Below the pieces are notes generated by a model. That model saw only the letters and a list, made by a program, of their open reading frames with translations, was not told where the DNA came from and made no database searches. Shown piece by piece: positions 1 through 9,511 of a DNA stretch of 64,000 nucleotides. The stretch lies in NCBI GenBank assembly GCA_016707895.1, contig JADJGV010000007.1:248001-312000 (forward strand), given 5' to 3'. The stretch is from Myxococcales bacterium. Lineage in GTDB: Bacteria > Myxococcota_A > Polyangia > Haliangiales > Haliangiaceae. A program made the translations under genes and the position numbers. Numbering within the stretch: position 1 is the stretch's first letter; the number at the start of each line of letters is the position of its first letter.

Positions 1-422
1 GGGTTGCCGGCGACCGCGGCGGTCACCAGCTCGAGCATCTGCGCCTCCTCGAGGCGCTCGGCGCGGTGCTGGCCGATGACCGCGACGAACTGCTGCTCGA
101 AGCGGGCCCGGGCGTCGGTCTCGAACCACGCGCCGTGGCCGTGGCAGTGGTGCACGGTCCAGCTCGGGTGGACGGTGTTGCGCATCGGCCGCCGACACAC
201 GATGCACGGCGCCGGCGTGCGCCCGCTGCGCCAGCGCAGCCGTGGATCACCGTCGATGTCGATCGCGCTACCCCAGCGCTCGGCGACCAGCGCGGCGTCG
301 GCCCACTCGCCGCAGCCGCGCGGGCACGGGCGCAGCTCGCCGGGCCCGGCGATCACCAGCGGCGTCGCGCAGGTCGGGCAGGCCTCCGTGGCGGCGTCGC
401 GGTACGGCGCGTGGTCGCTCAT
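1..422 (-). CDS. Tandem zf-TFIIB-like zinc-ribbon protein, 3' end cut by the window edge
   Basis: The reading frame starts with ATG at 422 on the minus strand and runs off the left end, giving about 140 visible residues. Two zinc-ribbon-like units follow each other: Cys15-x2-Cys18 with Cys33-x3-Cys37, and Cys73-x2-Cys76 with a His-rich HHCHGHGAWF at 91-100. Each has the C..C...C..C-xxxW layout typical of zf-TFIIB small domains. The rest (105-141) looks helical and charged. Function is unknown; such domains are usually protein- or nucleic-acid-binding. TACGAT at 431-436 sits 8 bases before the start, so the message may be leaderless. The C-terminus is outside the window. Confidence 0.72.
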   Translation of the reverse strand, partial: MSDHAPYRDAATEACPTCATPLVIAGPGELRPCPRGCGEWADAALVAERWGSAIDIDGDPRLRWRSGRTPAPCIVCRRPMRNTVHPSWTVHHCHGHGAWFETDARARFEQQFVAVIGQHRAERLEEAQMLELVTAAVAGN

Positions 423-430
423 CGCCGCCG

Positions 431-436
431 ATCGTA
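431..436 (-). promoter_or_regulatory. Putative -10 box (TACGAT) of a leaderless transcript
   Basis: TACGAT on the minus strand ends 8 bases before the ATG at 422, and no Shine-Dalgarno sequence lies in between. The remaining gap up to the lipoprotein gene at 610 holds nothing else recognisable. Confidence 0.5.
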
Positions 437-609
437 CGCCACGCCGCGCTTCAGATCGCGGCGCGCGCGGCGGGGCCGGACGAGCCCTGGGGCTCAGATT
501 TCTGCGATCAGGCGAGCCGATGGTCGCAGGATCGACGGCGCGGCTTCGCGGTCGCGCTCCCGATTCCGCGGACTTGCCCCCGGCGCGCGGCTTGCTTCAA
601 GGACGATCC

Positions 610-1158
610 ATGATCCGCTCGCTTGGCCTCGCCGCGCTCCTCGCCGCCACCGGCTGCTCGCTGTACTGGGACGATGGCGACGCCGACGACGACACCACGA
701 TCGACGCCGGCGAGGTGTGCGGCGCCCCCATCCCGGGCCCGCCGCTCGAGCTGCGCAACCCCGACAACCTGCAGTGCGTGTCGTTCGGCGGCCGCGACTG
801 CCCGCCGGGCTGCCCCTGCCCGCTGGCCGACGGCACCGCCGATCAGGCGCCGGCGCCGCCGTGGGGCGTGTGCGGCGGGCCGTGCGACGTGCTGGGCGAG
901 GCCGCCTGCCTGGTCGACGACCAGTGCCGCGCTGCGTACGACTACGACTGCTGGACCGGCAACGGCCCGTGCACGGCGCTGCAGCCGTTCCTCGGCTGCT
1001 TCGCGCTGTCGCTGTCGTCGAACACCGGCGCCTGCGAGGGCCTCGACTCGTGGTCGTGCTCGGCTCGCAACGACTGCGTCGCGCTGCACAAGCAGGTGTG
1101 CGACGCCAGCGGCGCCTGCTGGCCGCAGTTCTTCGAGTGCCGCACCGAGAACCGCTGA
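610..1158 (+). CDS. Cysteine-rich lipoprotein of unknown function
   Basis: This encodes 182 residues. The first 17 form a lipoprotein signal (LAALLAATGC) with the lipobox Cys near residue 17, so the product should be membrane-anchored outside the cytoplasm. The mature part begins with an acidic linker (DDGDADDD) and then carries about 20 cysteines in a small domain containing GRDCPPGCPCP and repeated C-x(5-10)-C spacing, suggesting a disulfide-stabilised surface module. I do not recognise the family. ATG 610 was chosen because the signal peptide begins exactly there; longer in-frame starts upstream would bury it. It is convergent with the operon ending at 1229. Confidence 0.75.
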   Translation: MIRSLGLAALLAATGCSLYWDDGDADDDTTIDAGEVCGAPIPGPPLELRNPDNLQCVSFGGRDCPPGCPCPLADGTADQAPAPPWGVCGGPCDVLGEAACLVDDQCRAAYDYDCWTGNGPCTALQPFLGCFALSLSSNTGACEGLDSWSCSARNDCVALHKQVCDASGACWPQFFECRTENR

Positions 1159-1201
1159 CCGCCCCCCCGCGCGCGCCTCCAGCCCGCCCGCCCCGCTATC
1201 A

Positions 1202-1218
1202 GGTCTCTGCGAGAGACC
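1202..1218. terminator. Hairpin between convergent genes, probable bidirectional terminator
   Basis: GGTCTCT-GCG-AGAGACC forms a perfect 7-bp stem with a 3-base loop in the 70-bp gap between two convergent genes. No U-tract follows, which is common in very GC-rich genomes. Confidence 0.5.
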
Positions 1219-1228
1219 CTCTCAGGTC

Positions 1229-3049
1229 TCAGAACTTGGCTTGCAGCGTGACGTTGGTGCCGAGCTGGTTGAAGTCGCCGAACTCGTACTCGAACAGCTC
1301 CTCGGCGTCGTTGCGCACCAGCCGAGTCTGGTTGGGGTCGTACGTGAAGTACACGTCGACCAGCGCCGCGAACACCTCGCCGAAGTCGTACTGCCCCGAC
1401 AGCTTGAACGCGTAGGACGGCGCGGCCGTCTCGCCGGCCGGCAGCACCACCGGGATGGCGTCGGCGCTGCGGATCACCGCGGTCGACTCCCCGGTCATCT
1501 GGGTGCCCGGCAGACCGGTCGGCGTGGTCAGGGTCGCAGGCATCTCGATGCCCACCACCGCGCCCACGGTCAGCTTGTCGTCGAAGTTCTGGTCGGCGCC
1601 AATCGCGGCGAACAGGTTGGGCTTGCGCTCGTAGCCCATCGGGAAGTCGCTGTAGGTCGGCAGCGACGGCACCGAGTGCAGGATGAACGCGAGGTCGCGG
1701 TACTGGAAGTCGGCGCGCACCCGCACGCGATCGATCATCGCGCGCAGGTTGACGTCGCCGGCGATGCCCGGCTGGACCTTGGTCGAGCCCGACTTCTCCG
1801 GGTCCTTCAGCGTCTGGCCCAGGTAGGTGACCTCGGCCATCGCCAGCCACGAGGTGCCGCCCGGGTACTTGGCCTTCTGGAACACCCGGCCCACGCGCTC
1901 GGGGTCGTACTTGTACAGCTTGTAGTCGATCGACGACGACACCGGCATGCCCTTGTGGGCCGCCACCTGCGCCGACACGCCGTACAGCTGGACGTCCTCG
2001 GTGTTGACGTCCTCGAGCTCGTTCGAGCCGCGGTTGAAGTAGCCGCCGTTGACCTCGACCCGGACCAGCTCGCTCAGGTCGACGCCGGCGCCGCCGAGGA
2101 ACGCCAGCTTGGCCACCTGCTCGGCGGTCGCCCGGTCGAGCATCACCGAGCTCTTGGCGCCGATGAACGCGTAGACCTTGGGCAGGTCGATCTGGAACTT
2201 GATGCCCGGGACCGCCTGCGAGCTGCGGCGGTACTCCTCGTTGCCACCCCACGACAGCCGGTAGCTGTAGCCGAGGCGCATGCGGTCCGAGGACACCGGG
2301 AACGCGGTCAGCGTGTAGCGGGTCGGGTCCTTGTGCTCCGGATCCTTCCACCACGACACCAGCACGTAGCTGCCGGCGTCGGACAGGTCGATCTTGCGCT
2401 CGGCCAGCTCGTTGAGCCGGATCACCAGGCCGCCCTCGGCCTCGAGGTGATCCTTGCGGTAGTTCCGGTACATGATCGCGTGCGACAGCGTCTCGTAGCC
2501 GGAGAACCGGGTGTCGTAGTTGTCGAAGAACAGCGTGCCCAGCGAGTTGGGCCGGCCGAAGCGCCAGCCCGGCACCGACGGGATCGTCTCGCCGGGCTCG
2601 GTCAGCATGTTCTCGTTGGTGAGCGTCAGGTTGAGCCGGACGTCGGTGAAGCCACCGGCGCCGTGCAGGTACTCGTCGCCGTCGGCCTTGCTGGCGTCCT
2701 TGGCCTTGGCGTCGGCCGCGGCGGCCTGATCCACGTCGGCCTGCGCCGCCTGGGCCTGGGCCGCGCTGAAGCCGTCGATCTGCTGGCGCAGCGCGGCCAG
2801 CTCGGCGCGGGTGGCCTCGAGCTCGGCCGCGGCCTTGGCGTCCTTGGCGGCCTGCTCGGCCTCGATGCGCTGGCGCTCCTTGGCCACCGCGTCGGCGGCG
2901 GCGAGGTCGGCGATGGTGCGGGCCTGCTCCTCGGTGAGGGTCGGCGGCGGCGCCGGCGGGACCGGGCGGCGACCAGCGGGCTGGGCGGCCGCGACCGCGG
3001 GAGCCAGCAGGGCGCCGGCGACGAACACGAACAGACGCGAACGAGACAC
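1229..3049 (-). CDS. Outer-membrane beta-barrel protein with N-terminal coiled coil
   Basis: The product has about 606 residues. An N-terminal signal peptide (SRSRLFVFVAGALLAPAVAAAQ) is followed by a Pro-rich stretch and an Ala/Glu/Lys-rich coiled coil (about residues 35-105), then a long region of alternating hydrophobic and aromatic strands ending in a terminal Phe (LQAKF), as in outer-membrane barrels. The coiled coil may span the periplasm or trimerise the protein, as in some porins. I chose GTG 3049 because GGAGG lies 5 bases upstream; an ATG at 3076 overlaps the preceding TGA (TGATG) and is the alternative. It is the last gene of a three-gene operon with a second lipoprotein and a 5'-nucleotidase, so a role in uptake of nucleosides or phosphate is a reasonable guess but unproven. 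Confidence 0.75.
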   Translation of the reverse strand: MSRSRLFVFVAGALLAPAVAAAQPAGRRPVPPAPPPTLTEEQARTIADLAAADAVAKERQRIEAEQAAKDAKAAAELEATRAELAALRQQIDGFSAAQAQAAQADVDQAAAADAKAKDASKADGDEYLHGAGGFTDVRLNLTLTNENMLTEPGETIPSVPGWRFGRPNSLGTLFFDNYDTRFSGYETLSHAIMYRNYRKDHLEAEGGLVIRLNELAERKIDLSDAGSYVLVSWWKDPEHKDPTRYTLTAFPVSSDRMRLGYSYRLSWGGNEEYRRSSQAVPGIKFQIDLPKVYAFIGAKSSVMLDRATAEQVAKLAFLGGAGVDLSELVRVEVNGGYFNRGSNELEDVNTEDVQLYGVSAQVAAHKGMPVSSSIDYKLYKYDPERVGRVFQKAKYPGGTSWLAMAEVTYLGQTLKDPEKSGSTKVQPGIAGDVNLRAMIDRVRVRADFQYRDLAFILHSVPSLPTYSDFPMGYERKPNLFAAIGADQNFDDKLTVGAVVGIEMPATLTTPTGLPGTQMTGESTAVIRSADAIPVVLPAGETAAPSYAFKLSGQYDFGEVFAALVDVYFTYDPNQTRLVRNDAEELFEYEFGDFNQLGTNVTLQAKF

Positions 3050-3058
3050 GGGAGCCTC
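3050..3058 (-). promoter_or_regulatory. Strong ribosome binding site deciding the GTG start at 3049
   Basis: On the minus strand GGAGG is followed by CTCCC and then GTG. This is one of the few clear Shine-Dalgarno sites in the window and lies inside an operon, in contrast to the apparently leaderless first genes. Confidence 0.5.
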
Positions 3059-3075
3059 CGGACGAAGCGACGCCA

Positions 3076-4215
3076 TCACAGCACCAGGTCGGCGCTGTTG
3101 CGCGGGAAGATGATGAACACGTTGAACGTCCCGATGTTGACCGGGCGCAGCACGCCGACCACCCGGGTCACGGGCTGGCCGACCCGGGTCGCCGGATCGA
3201 AGTCGATGACGCCGTTGGTGATGACGTTGATCGCCGAGCCGCAGCCGCGGCCCAGATCGAGCTTCCACTGCTTGTAGGTGGTGTAGTCGTCGTCGAGCGG
3301 GCACACCGTGGCGCCCTCGATCGCGATCGGCGACGACTCCCACTTCTCGAACTCGATCGGGTTGGACAGCCACGCCGCCTGCACCACCGGCGGCGTCGGG
3401 ATGCGCGCCAGATCGATCGAGGTGTCGGAGACGAAGCTCTGGGGGAAGCCCATCTCGGTCAGGCCGTTGAACTCCTGCACCGCGCCGGCGTAGCCGTCGA
3501 TGAACTGCCCGGCCTCGATGTTGCGTCCCTCCTCGTCCTTGGGCCGGGAGAACGAGAACACCAGCACGTGATCGAAGTCGCCCGAGACGCACGGCGGCGT
3601 GCCGTTGTCGTCGGCGCAGCGGGCGTCGGATACCGAGTAGCCCTGGGCGTAGGTGCCGGTCACGATCATCCGGCCGCGGGCGCCGTAGCGCGAGGTCTTG
3701 ACCGTCACCTGCTTGTTCTGCAGCGGCGACGCGGCCAGCGCGTCGAGCGCCATCAGATCGCGCGGGGTCGAGATGTCCGAGGTGGTCGGCTCGCGGAACC
3801 ACAGCGCGGGCGACGCGCCGGCGGCGAAGCTGCCGCCCGCGCCGTTGTCCTCGACCCAGATCGTGGTCGGCCCGAACACCGGCGGCAGGCTGATCGTGGC
3901 GACCTGGCTCACGCCGGCGGCCATGTCGATCGTGGCGAGCGGCACGCGCGCGTCGTGGGCCGGGGTCAGCGAGCCCAGGAACTGCACGTAGACCTGCAGG
4001 GTGCGGGTGACGCCGGTGTCGATCTGGTTCTGGGCGTCCTTGGCGGTCACCCGGATCATCACGGTCCGGGCGCTGTCGTCGAGGCGACGATCGGGCGCGC
4101 CGGGATCGGCCGGGGCGACGAGCTCGACCGCCAGCGAGGTGGTCTCGTCGAGCGGCGGCAGCGTCTCGACGCAGCCGACGGTCGCGATCGCGGCGAGGAT
4201 CAACGGGCGCAGCAT
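3076..4215 (-). CDS. Lipoprotein, middle gene of the nucleotidase operon
   Basis: The 379-residue product starts with a lipoprotein signal (LRPLILAAIATVGC; lipidated Cys at 15). The mature protein has Ig/CNA-like beta-strand patterns in the first 150 residues and then a region with four conserved-looking cysteines, including CADDNGTPPC and the later CPLDDD and GRGCG. It contains no recognisable catalytic motif. ATG 4215 follows GAGG at a suitable distance and lies only 8 bases behind the stop of the 5'-nucleotidase gene; its own TGA overlaps the alternative ATG of the barrel gene. The tight coupling suggests that the three proteins work together at the cell envelope. Family unknown. Confidence 0.8.
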   Translation of the reverse strand: MLRPLILAAIATVGCVETLPPLDETTSLAVELVAPADPGAPDRRLDDSARTVMIRVTAKDAQNQIDTGVTRTLQVYVQFLGSLTPAHDARVPLATIDMAAGVSQVATISLPPVFGPTTIWVEDNGAGGSFAAGASPALWFREPTTSDISTPRDLMALDALAASPLQNKQVTVKTSRYGARGRMIVTGTYAQGYSVSDARCADDNGTPPCVSGDFDHVLVFSFSRPKDEEGRNIEAGQFIDGYAGAVQEFNGLTEMGFPQSFVSDTSIDLARIPTPPVVQAAWLSNPIEFEKWESSPIAIEGATVCPLDDDYTTYKQWKLDLGRGCGSAINVITNGVIDFDPATRVGQPVTRVVGVLRPVNIGTFNVFIIFPRNSADLVL

Positions 4216-4223
4216 GGCGGACC

Positions 4224-6140
4224 TCACTCGAACACCGGGCGGATGCGGCCGTCGTGGGCCTCGGTCAGATCGGTCAGGCACGACACCGGGCCGACCCGGT
4301 CGACGATCGACACGCACTTCTCGCACGGCGACCCCATCTGGCCGGGGGTCGCGACGGTGCAGGTGAGCGGGCACTCGACCGGATCGGTGTGGTCGAGCGC
4401 GTCGACCGCGCACTTGGGCAGGTTGCGCAGGTAGACGGTGAGCGCGTCGCGCAGCGCGATGCCGGTGTCGACCTTGGACGTGTTGCGCTTGAGCACGGTG
4501 AAGCCCGAGCCGCCCTTGGCGATGTAGTCGTTGACCGCGACCCGGTACAGGCCGGTCGCCACCACCGGGCGGCAGTTGCGCCCCGGGTCGATCGGGCCGT
4601 CGGGGTTGTTGCTGCGGCAGTTCTCGCCGAGCCAGATGTTCTTGGCGCAGGCGGTAGGCGTGAAGCCATCGTTGGGATCGCGATCGGGGCACGTGGTCGA
4701 CCGGCACACCATGTCGAACCAGATGCCCGCCACCTGGGCCTGGGTGCGGCAGCCGCGCTCGCTCGACTTGCGGGCGACGAAGTCCAGCGTCTCCTGGATC
4801 TCCGAGCCCGACAGGTACATCACCGTGATCGAGTTCTCGAACGGGAAGACGTTGTACATCGCCTCGTTGGTCAGCTTGCCCTGCTCGAAGTCGGCGCGGA
4901 TGCCCAGCGAGTTGGTCAGCGCGAACTCGGCCTCGACGCCGGAGAAGGTCTGCATCGACCGCGCCACCAGGTTGCCCAGCTGCGAGTCGCCGCCCGACAG
5001 GTCGTTGCGGATGATCTTGGCGCTGGCGCTGATGAACGAGAACACGCCCTCGAGGTCGATGTCGCGGGCGATGACCTGGGCGTAGGGCTCGAGGATGTGG
5101 GCGATGTCGGGGTCGTCGGCGACGGTGCTGTCGACCGGGACGGTGTCGTAGGCGAAGCTGGTGATGCGGCTGCGCTTGTCGGGGTCGCTGTTGTCCTCGC
5201 CGACCTTGACCACCAGGTCGAGCCGGCCGACGTACTTGGCGAACGCGCCGGAGTGGACCAGCACGGTCGAGTGGACGCCGTCGGGCTGGGGGATGATCTT
5301 GGGCGGGTTGGTGACGATGTGCAGGTGGCCGCCCAGGATCAGGTCGACGCCCTCGAGCGGCAGCGCCTCGTTCTCGTCCTGGACGTCGTTGACGGTCAGG
5401 CCCTCGTCCTCGTCGAGGCCGAGGTGGCTGACCAGCACGATCAGATCGACCGACGGGCGCAGCAGGCGCACGTACTGCTGGACCGCCTCGCGGTCGGTGA
5501 TCGGCCGGATGCCCAGCGAGTTGCCGCCCTCGAAGATGCCGGTCATCGACGACCAGTTGGCCATGCCGATGACGCCGATCTTGAGGCCGTCCTGGTCGAA
5601 CACCGCGAACGGCTGGACGACGTCCTTGAGGCTGGGCGCGTCGGGGTTGGTGGGATCCTCGAACAGGTAGTTGGCGGCCAGCAGCGGGTACTGCGACCAG
5701 TTCGCGACCTGCTCGTAGAGGTTGACCGCGCCGAGGTCGAACTCGTGGTTGCCGATCACGGCGGCGTCCATGCCGGCGTGCGACAGCGCCCGCATCTCGA
5801 CCTCGCCCTTGAACAGGTTGAACACCGGCGCGCCCTGGAAGCAGTCGCCGGAGTCGAGCCACAGCGAGCGGCCCGAGGTGGCGCGGATCTGCTTGGCGAT
5901 CGTCGCGATCCGGGCCACGCCGCCGAACGGCGCGTTCACGGACAACAGGCCGGCGTCGCGCTCGAAGCGGTTGGGCACGAAGTCGTAGGGGAACAACCGC
6001 GAGTGGATGTCCGAGGTGTGGATCATCGTCAGGTGGACGTCCTGACCGACCAGATCCGGCGCCTCGCGCTCGACGGTGCAGCCGGCCGCCGCCGCGCCCA
6101 GCGCGGCGAGGCAGGCCAACCAAGGCGGTTGTGCACGCAT
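4224..6140 (-). CDS. Lipoprotein 5'-nucleotidase / 2',3'-cyclic phosphodiesterase (UshA/CpdB family)
   Basis: This 638-residue protein belongs to the metallophosphatase superfamily. Visible metal-binding motifs are HTSDIH (41-46), LDSGD (95-99) and GNHEFD (130-135), followed by VSHLG and GGHLHI; the C-terminal half matches the 5'-nucleotidase substrate domain, with NSLGIRADFEQGKLT and a VNDYIAKGGSGF segment. Family members hydrolyse 5'-nucleotides, UDP-sugars or cyclic nucleotides outside the cytoplasm. The start at 6140 gives a lipoprotein signal (CLAALGAAAAGC, lipidated Cys at 21); an upstream ATG at 6203 would hide it. There are extra cysteines near the C-terminus (CPLTC, CEKC). It is the first gene of the operon with the lipoprotein at 3076 and the barrel at 1229. 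Confidence 0.93.
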   Translation of the reverse strand: MRAQPPWLACLAALGAAAAGCTVEREAPDLVGQDVHLTMIHTSDIHSRLFPYDFVPNRFERDAGLLSVNAPFGGVARIATIAKQIRATSGRSLWLDSGDCFQGAPVFNLFKGEVEMRALSHAGMDAAVIGNHEFDLGAVNLYEQVANWSQYPLLAANYLFEDPTNPDAPSLKDVVQPFAVFDQDGLKIGVIGMANWSSMTGIFEGGNSLGIRPITDREAVQQYVRLLRPSVDLIVLVSHLGLDEDEGLTVNDVQDENEALPLEGVDLILGGHLHIVTNPPKIIPQPDGVHSTVLVHSGAFAKYVGRLDLVVKVGEDNSDPDKRSRITSFAYDTVPVDSTVADDPDIAHILEPYAQVIARDIDLEGVFSFISASAKIIRNDLSGGDSQLGNLVARSMQTFSGVEAEFALTNSLGIRADFEQGKLTNEAMYNVFPFENSITVMYLSGSEIQETLDFVARKSSERGCRTQAQVAGIWFDMVCRSTTCPDRDPNDGFTPTACAKNIWLGENCRSNNPDGPIDPGRNCRPVVATGLYRVAVNDYIAKGGSGFTVLKRNTSKVDTGIALRDALTVYLRNLPKCAVDALDHTDPVECPLTCTVATPGQMGSPCEKCVSIVDRVGPVSCLTDLTEAHDGRIRPVFE

Positions 6141-6233
6141 AGCGCGGTCGTATACGCGCGCAGCGCGGCCGGGCGCAAGGGACAAGCGCACGGCGATCGT
6201 CACGGTGCTGCGACGCGTCGATGGCGACCTCCC

Positions 6234-6306
6234 TTCAGGAGGTGCGTCGCCGCACCTCCCTCGGCGGGGTCAGGCCCCCGCCGAGCCTCCCACCGAGCCG
6301 CGAGAC
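6234..6306 (+). repeat. Double-hairpin dispersed repeat, unit 1 (truncated form)
   Basis: Hairpin 1 is GGAGGTGCG (6238-6246) / CGCACCTCC (6251-6259) with loop TCGC. Hairpin 2 is CTCGGCGGGG (6260-6269) / CCCCGCCGAG (6276-6285). The conserved tail CCTCCCACC...GCGAGAC follows. The unit shares most of its bases with copies at 10496, 36752, 36866, 52590 and 52722. This is the only copy in a gap between divergent genes and not at a stop codon. The rest of the 6141-6373 gap shows nothing recognisable apart from a weak TTAACT 9 bases before pyk. Confidence 0.85.
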
Positions 6307-6373
6307 GGTCGAGGTACATCCCACCCTGGCGGCGGTCGCAGCCGCCGGGCGCTCGTGGTTAACTCCGCGCCCG

Positions 6374-7792
6374 ATGCGTCGCGCCAAGATCGTCTGCACC
6401 CTGGGTCCCGCCTCCAACACCGCCGAGCGGATCGGCGAGCTGATCGACGCCGGGCTCGACGTCGTGCGCCTCAACTTCTCCCACGGCAGCCACGCCGACC
6501 ACCAGGCGCTGCTGGGGATCGTCCGCGCCGAGGCCGACAAGCGCGGCCGCGCGGTGGCGATCCTGCTCGATCTCCAGGGCCCCAAGATCCGCGTCGGCAA
6601 GTTCGCCGATCCCGCCGGCGTCGAGCTCAAGCCCGGCGCGCCGTTCACGATCACCACCGACACCACCGTGATGGGCGACGTCAACCGGGTGTCGACCAGC
6701 TACACGCTCCTGCCCCGCGACGTGCGGGTCGGCGATCAGATCCTGCTCGACGACGGCTACCTGTCGTTGGCGGTGACCGCGGTCGGCGATCGCGAGGTCC
6801 AGACCGTCGTCGTGGCCGGCGGCATCCTCAAGAACAACAAGGGCATCAACCTGCCCGGCGTCGCGGTGTCGGCGCCGGCGCTGTCGGACAAGGACAAGAC
6901 CGACATCGAGTGGGGCCTGCGGATGGGCGTCGACTACGTCGCGCTGTCGTTCGTGCGCACCCCCGAGGACGTGCTCGAGGCCAAGCGGCTGCTCACCGTC
7001 GACGGCGTCAGCATCCCGGTGATCGCCAAGATCGAGAAGCCGCAGGCGATCGAGCGCCTGGGCGCGATCATCGCGGCGTCCGACGGCATCATGGTGGCGC
7101 GCGGCGACCTCGGCGTCGAGATGGGCCCCGAGAAGGTGCCGCTGCACCAGAAGCGGATCATCGACGAGACCAACGCCCACGGCAAGATCGTCATCACCGC
7201 GACCCAGATGCTCGAGTCGATGATCAACCAGCCGCGGCCGACCCGCGCCGAGGCCTCCGACGTCGCCAACGCGGTGCTCGACGGCACCGACGCGCTGATG
7301 CTGTCGGGCGAGACCGCCTCGGGCAAGTACCCGGTCGAGGCGGTGCGCACGATGGCGCGCATCATCGGCGAGATCGAGCAGAGCGCGTACTACCGGCAGA
7401 ACCTCGAGCCGCCGCAGCTCGACCTCGCGGTCAGCGCCAACGCCATCGCCCACGCCGCGGTGATCGCGGCCAAGAAGATGAAGGCGCGCACGATCGCGGT
7501 GGTCTCGGACTCGGGCGGCGCGGCCCGGCTGATGAGCGAGTACCGCCCCGAGGCCCACATCGTCGCGCTGACGACCTCGGACGTGCAGTTCCGGCGGCTG
7601 GCGATGGTGTGGGGCGTGACCCCGGTGCTGATCGCGCCGTCGGCCAGCACCGAGGAGCTGATCGAGCAGGTCGAGCAGGTGCTGGTGCAGCGCAACCTGG
7701 CGCGCTCGGGCGACCACGTCGTGATCACGATGGGCGTGCCGGTCGGGGCCGGGCTGTCGACCAACCTGCTGAAGGTGCACCAGGTGGTGTGA
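6374..7792 (+). CDS. pyk: Pyruvate kinase
   Basis: The 472-residue enzyme converts phosphoenolpyruvate and ADP to pyruvate and ATP in glycolysis. The N-terminal RAKIVCTLGPAS, NFSHG, LDLQGPKIRVG, the active-site IAKIEKP block, the GDLGVEMG metal-binding segment and TATQMLESMI are all present, followed by a C-terminal regulatory domain with the VVSDSGGAARLMSEYRP segment. Length is typical of bacterial enzymes. ATG 6374 opens directly on the conserved MRRAKIVCTLGP; longer in-frame starts upstream run through the repeat unit and are unlikely. It stands alone, divergent from the nucleotidase operon. Confidence 0.97.
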   Translation: MRRAKIVCTLGPASNTAERIGELIDAGLDVVRLNFSHGSHADHQALLGIVRAEADKRGRAVAILLDLQGPKIRVGKFADPAGVELKPGAPFTITTDTTVMGDVNRVSTSYTLLPRDVRVGDQILLDDGYLSLAVTAVGDREVQTVVVAGGILKNNKGINLPGVAVSAPALSDKDKTDIEWGLRMGVDYVALSFVRTPEDVLEAKRLLTVDGVSIPVIAKIEKPQAIERLGAIIAASDGIMVARGDLGVEMGPEKVPLHQKRIIDETNAHGKIVITATQMLESMINQPRPTRAEASDVANAVLDGTDALMLSGETASGKYPVEAVRTMARIIGEIEQSAYYRQNLEPPQLDLAVSANAIAHAAVIAAKKMKARTIAVVSDSGGAARLMSEYRPEAHIVALTTSDVQFRRLAMVWGVTPVLIAPSASTEELIEQVEQVLVQRNLARSGDHVVITMGVPVGAGLSTNLLKVHQVV

Positions 7793-7838
7793 TCGGGTCG
7801 CGCATGGCCCGGTGGCCCAACCATCGACCAACTGCGGC

Positions 7839-7867
7839 TTGTGGCCCCCGATGCGCCACGCTACGAT
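7839..7867 (+). promoter_or_regulatory. Putative promoter of the Ser/Thr kinase gene (leaderless)
   Basis: TTGTGG (7839-7844) and TACGAT (7862-7867) are separated by 17 bases. The -10 box ends 6 bases before the GTG at 7874, so transcription would begin at or next to the start codon. Confidence 0.55.
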
Positions 7868-7873
7868 GACCCC

Positions 7874-9487
<1,614 letters not shown>

Positions 9488-9497
9488 CGTTTCGCGT

Positions 9498-9503
9498 TAC
9501 CAT
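9498..9503 (+). promoter_or_regulatory. Putative -10 box (TACCAT)
   Basis: TACCAT ends 8 bases before ATG 9512 and only 11 bases after the kinase stop codon. No ribosome site is visible. Confidence 0.45.
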
Positions 9504-9511
9504 CGCCGGCG

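Noticed and set aside
4..1415. Long plus-strand reading frames over the first 1.4 kb
   Set aside because: Their sequence is Arg/Ala/Pro-rich without domains; the minus-strand zinc-ribbon frame (1-422) and the lipoprotein frame (610-1158) explain the region. Spurious long frames are normal at this GC content.
6234..6306. Repeat unit 1 as a small RNA gene or riboswitch of pyk
   Set aside because: The same unit appears at gene ends elsewhere, so it is a dispersed repeat. No aptamer-like conserved core was recognised.
6374..7792. A minus-strand gene opposite pyruvate kinase
   Set aside because: The antisense frames (6934-7365, 7390-7824) are Ser/Ala-rich images of pyk codons and have no motif.
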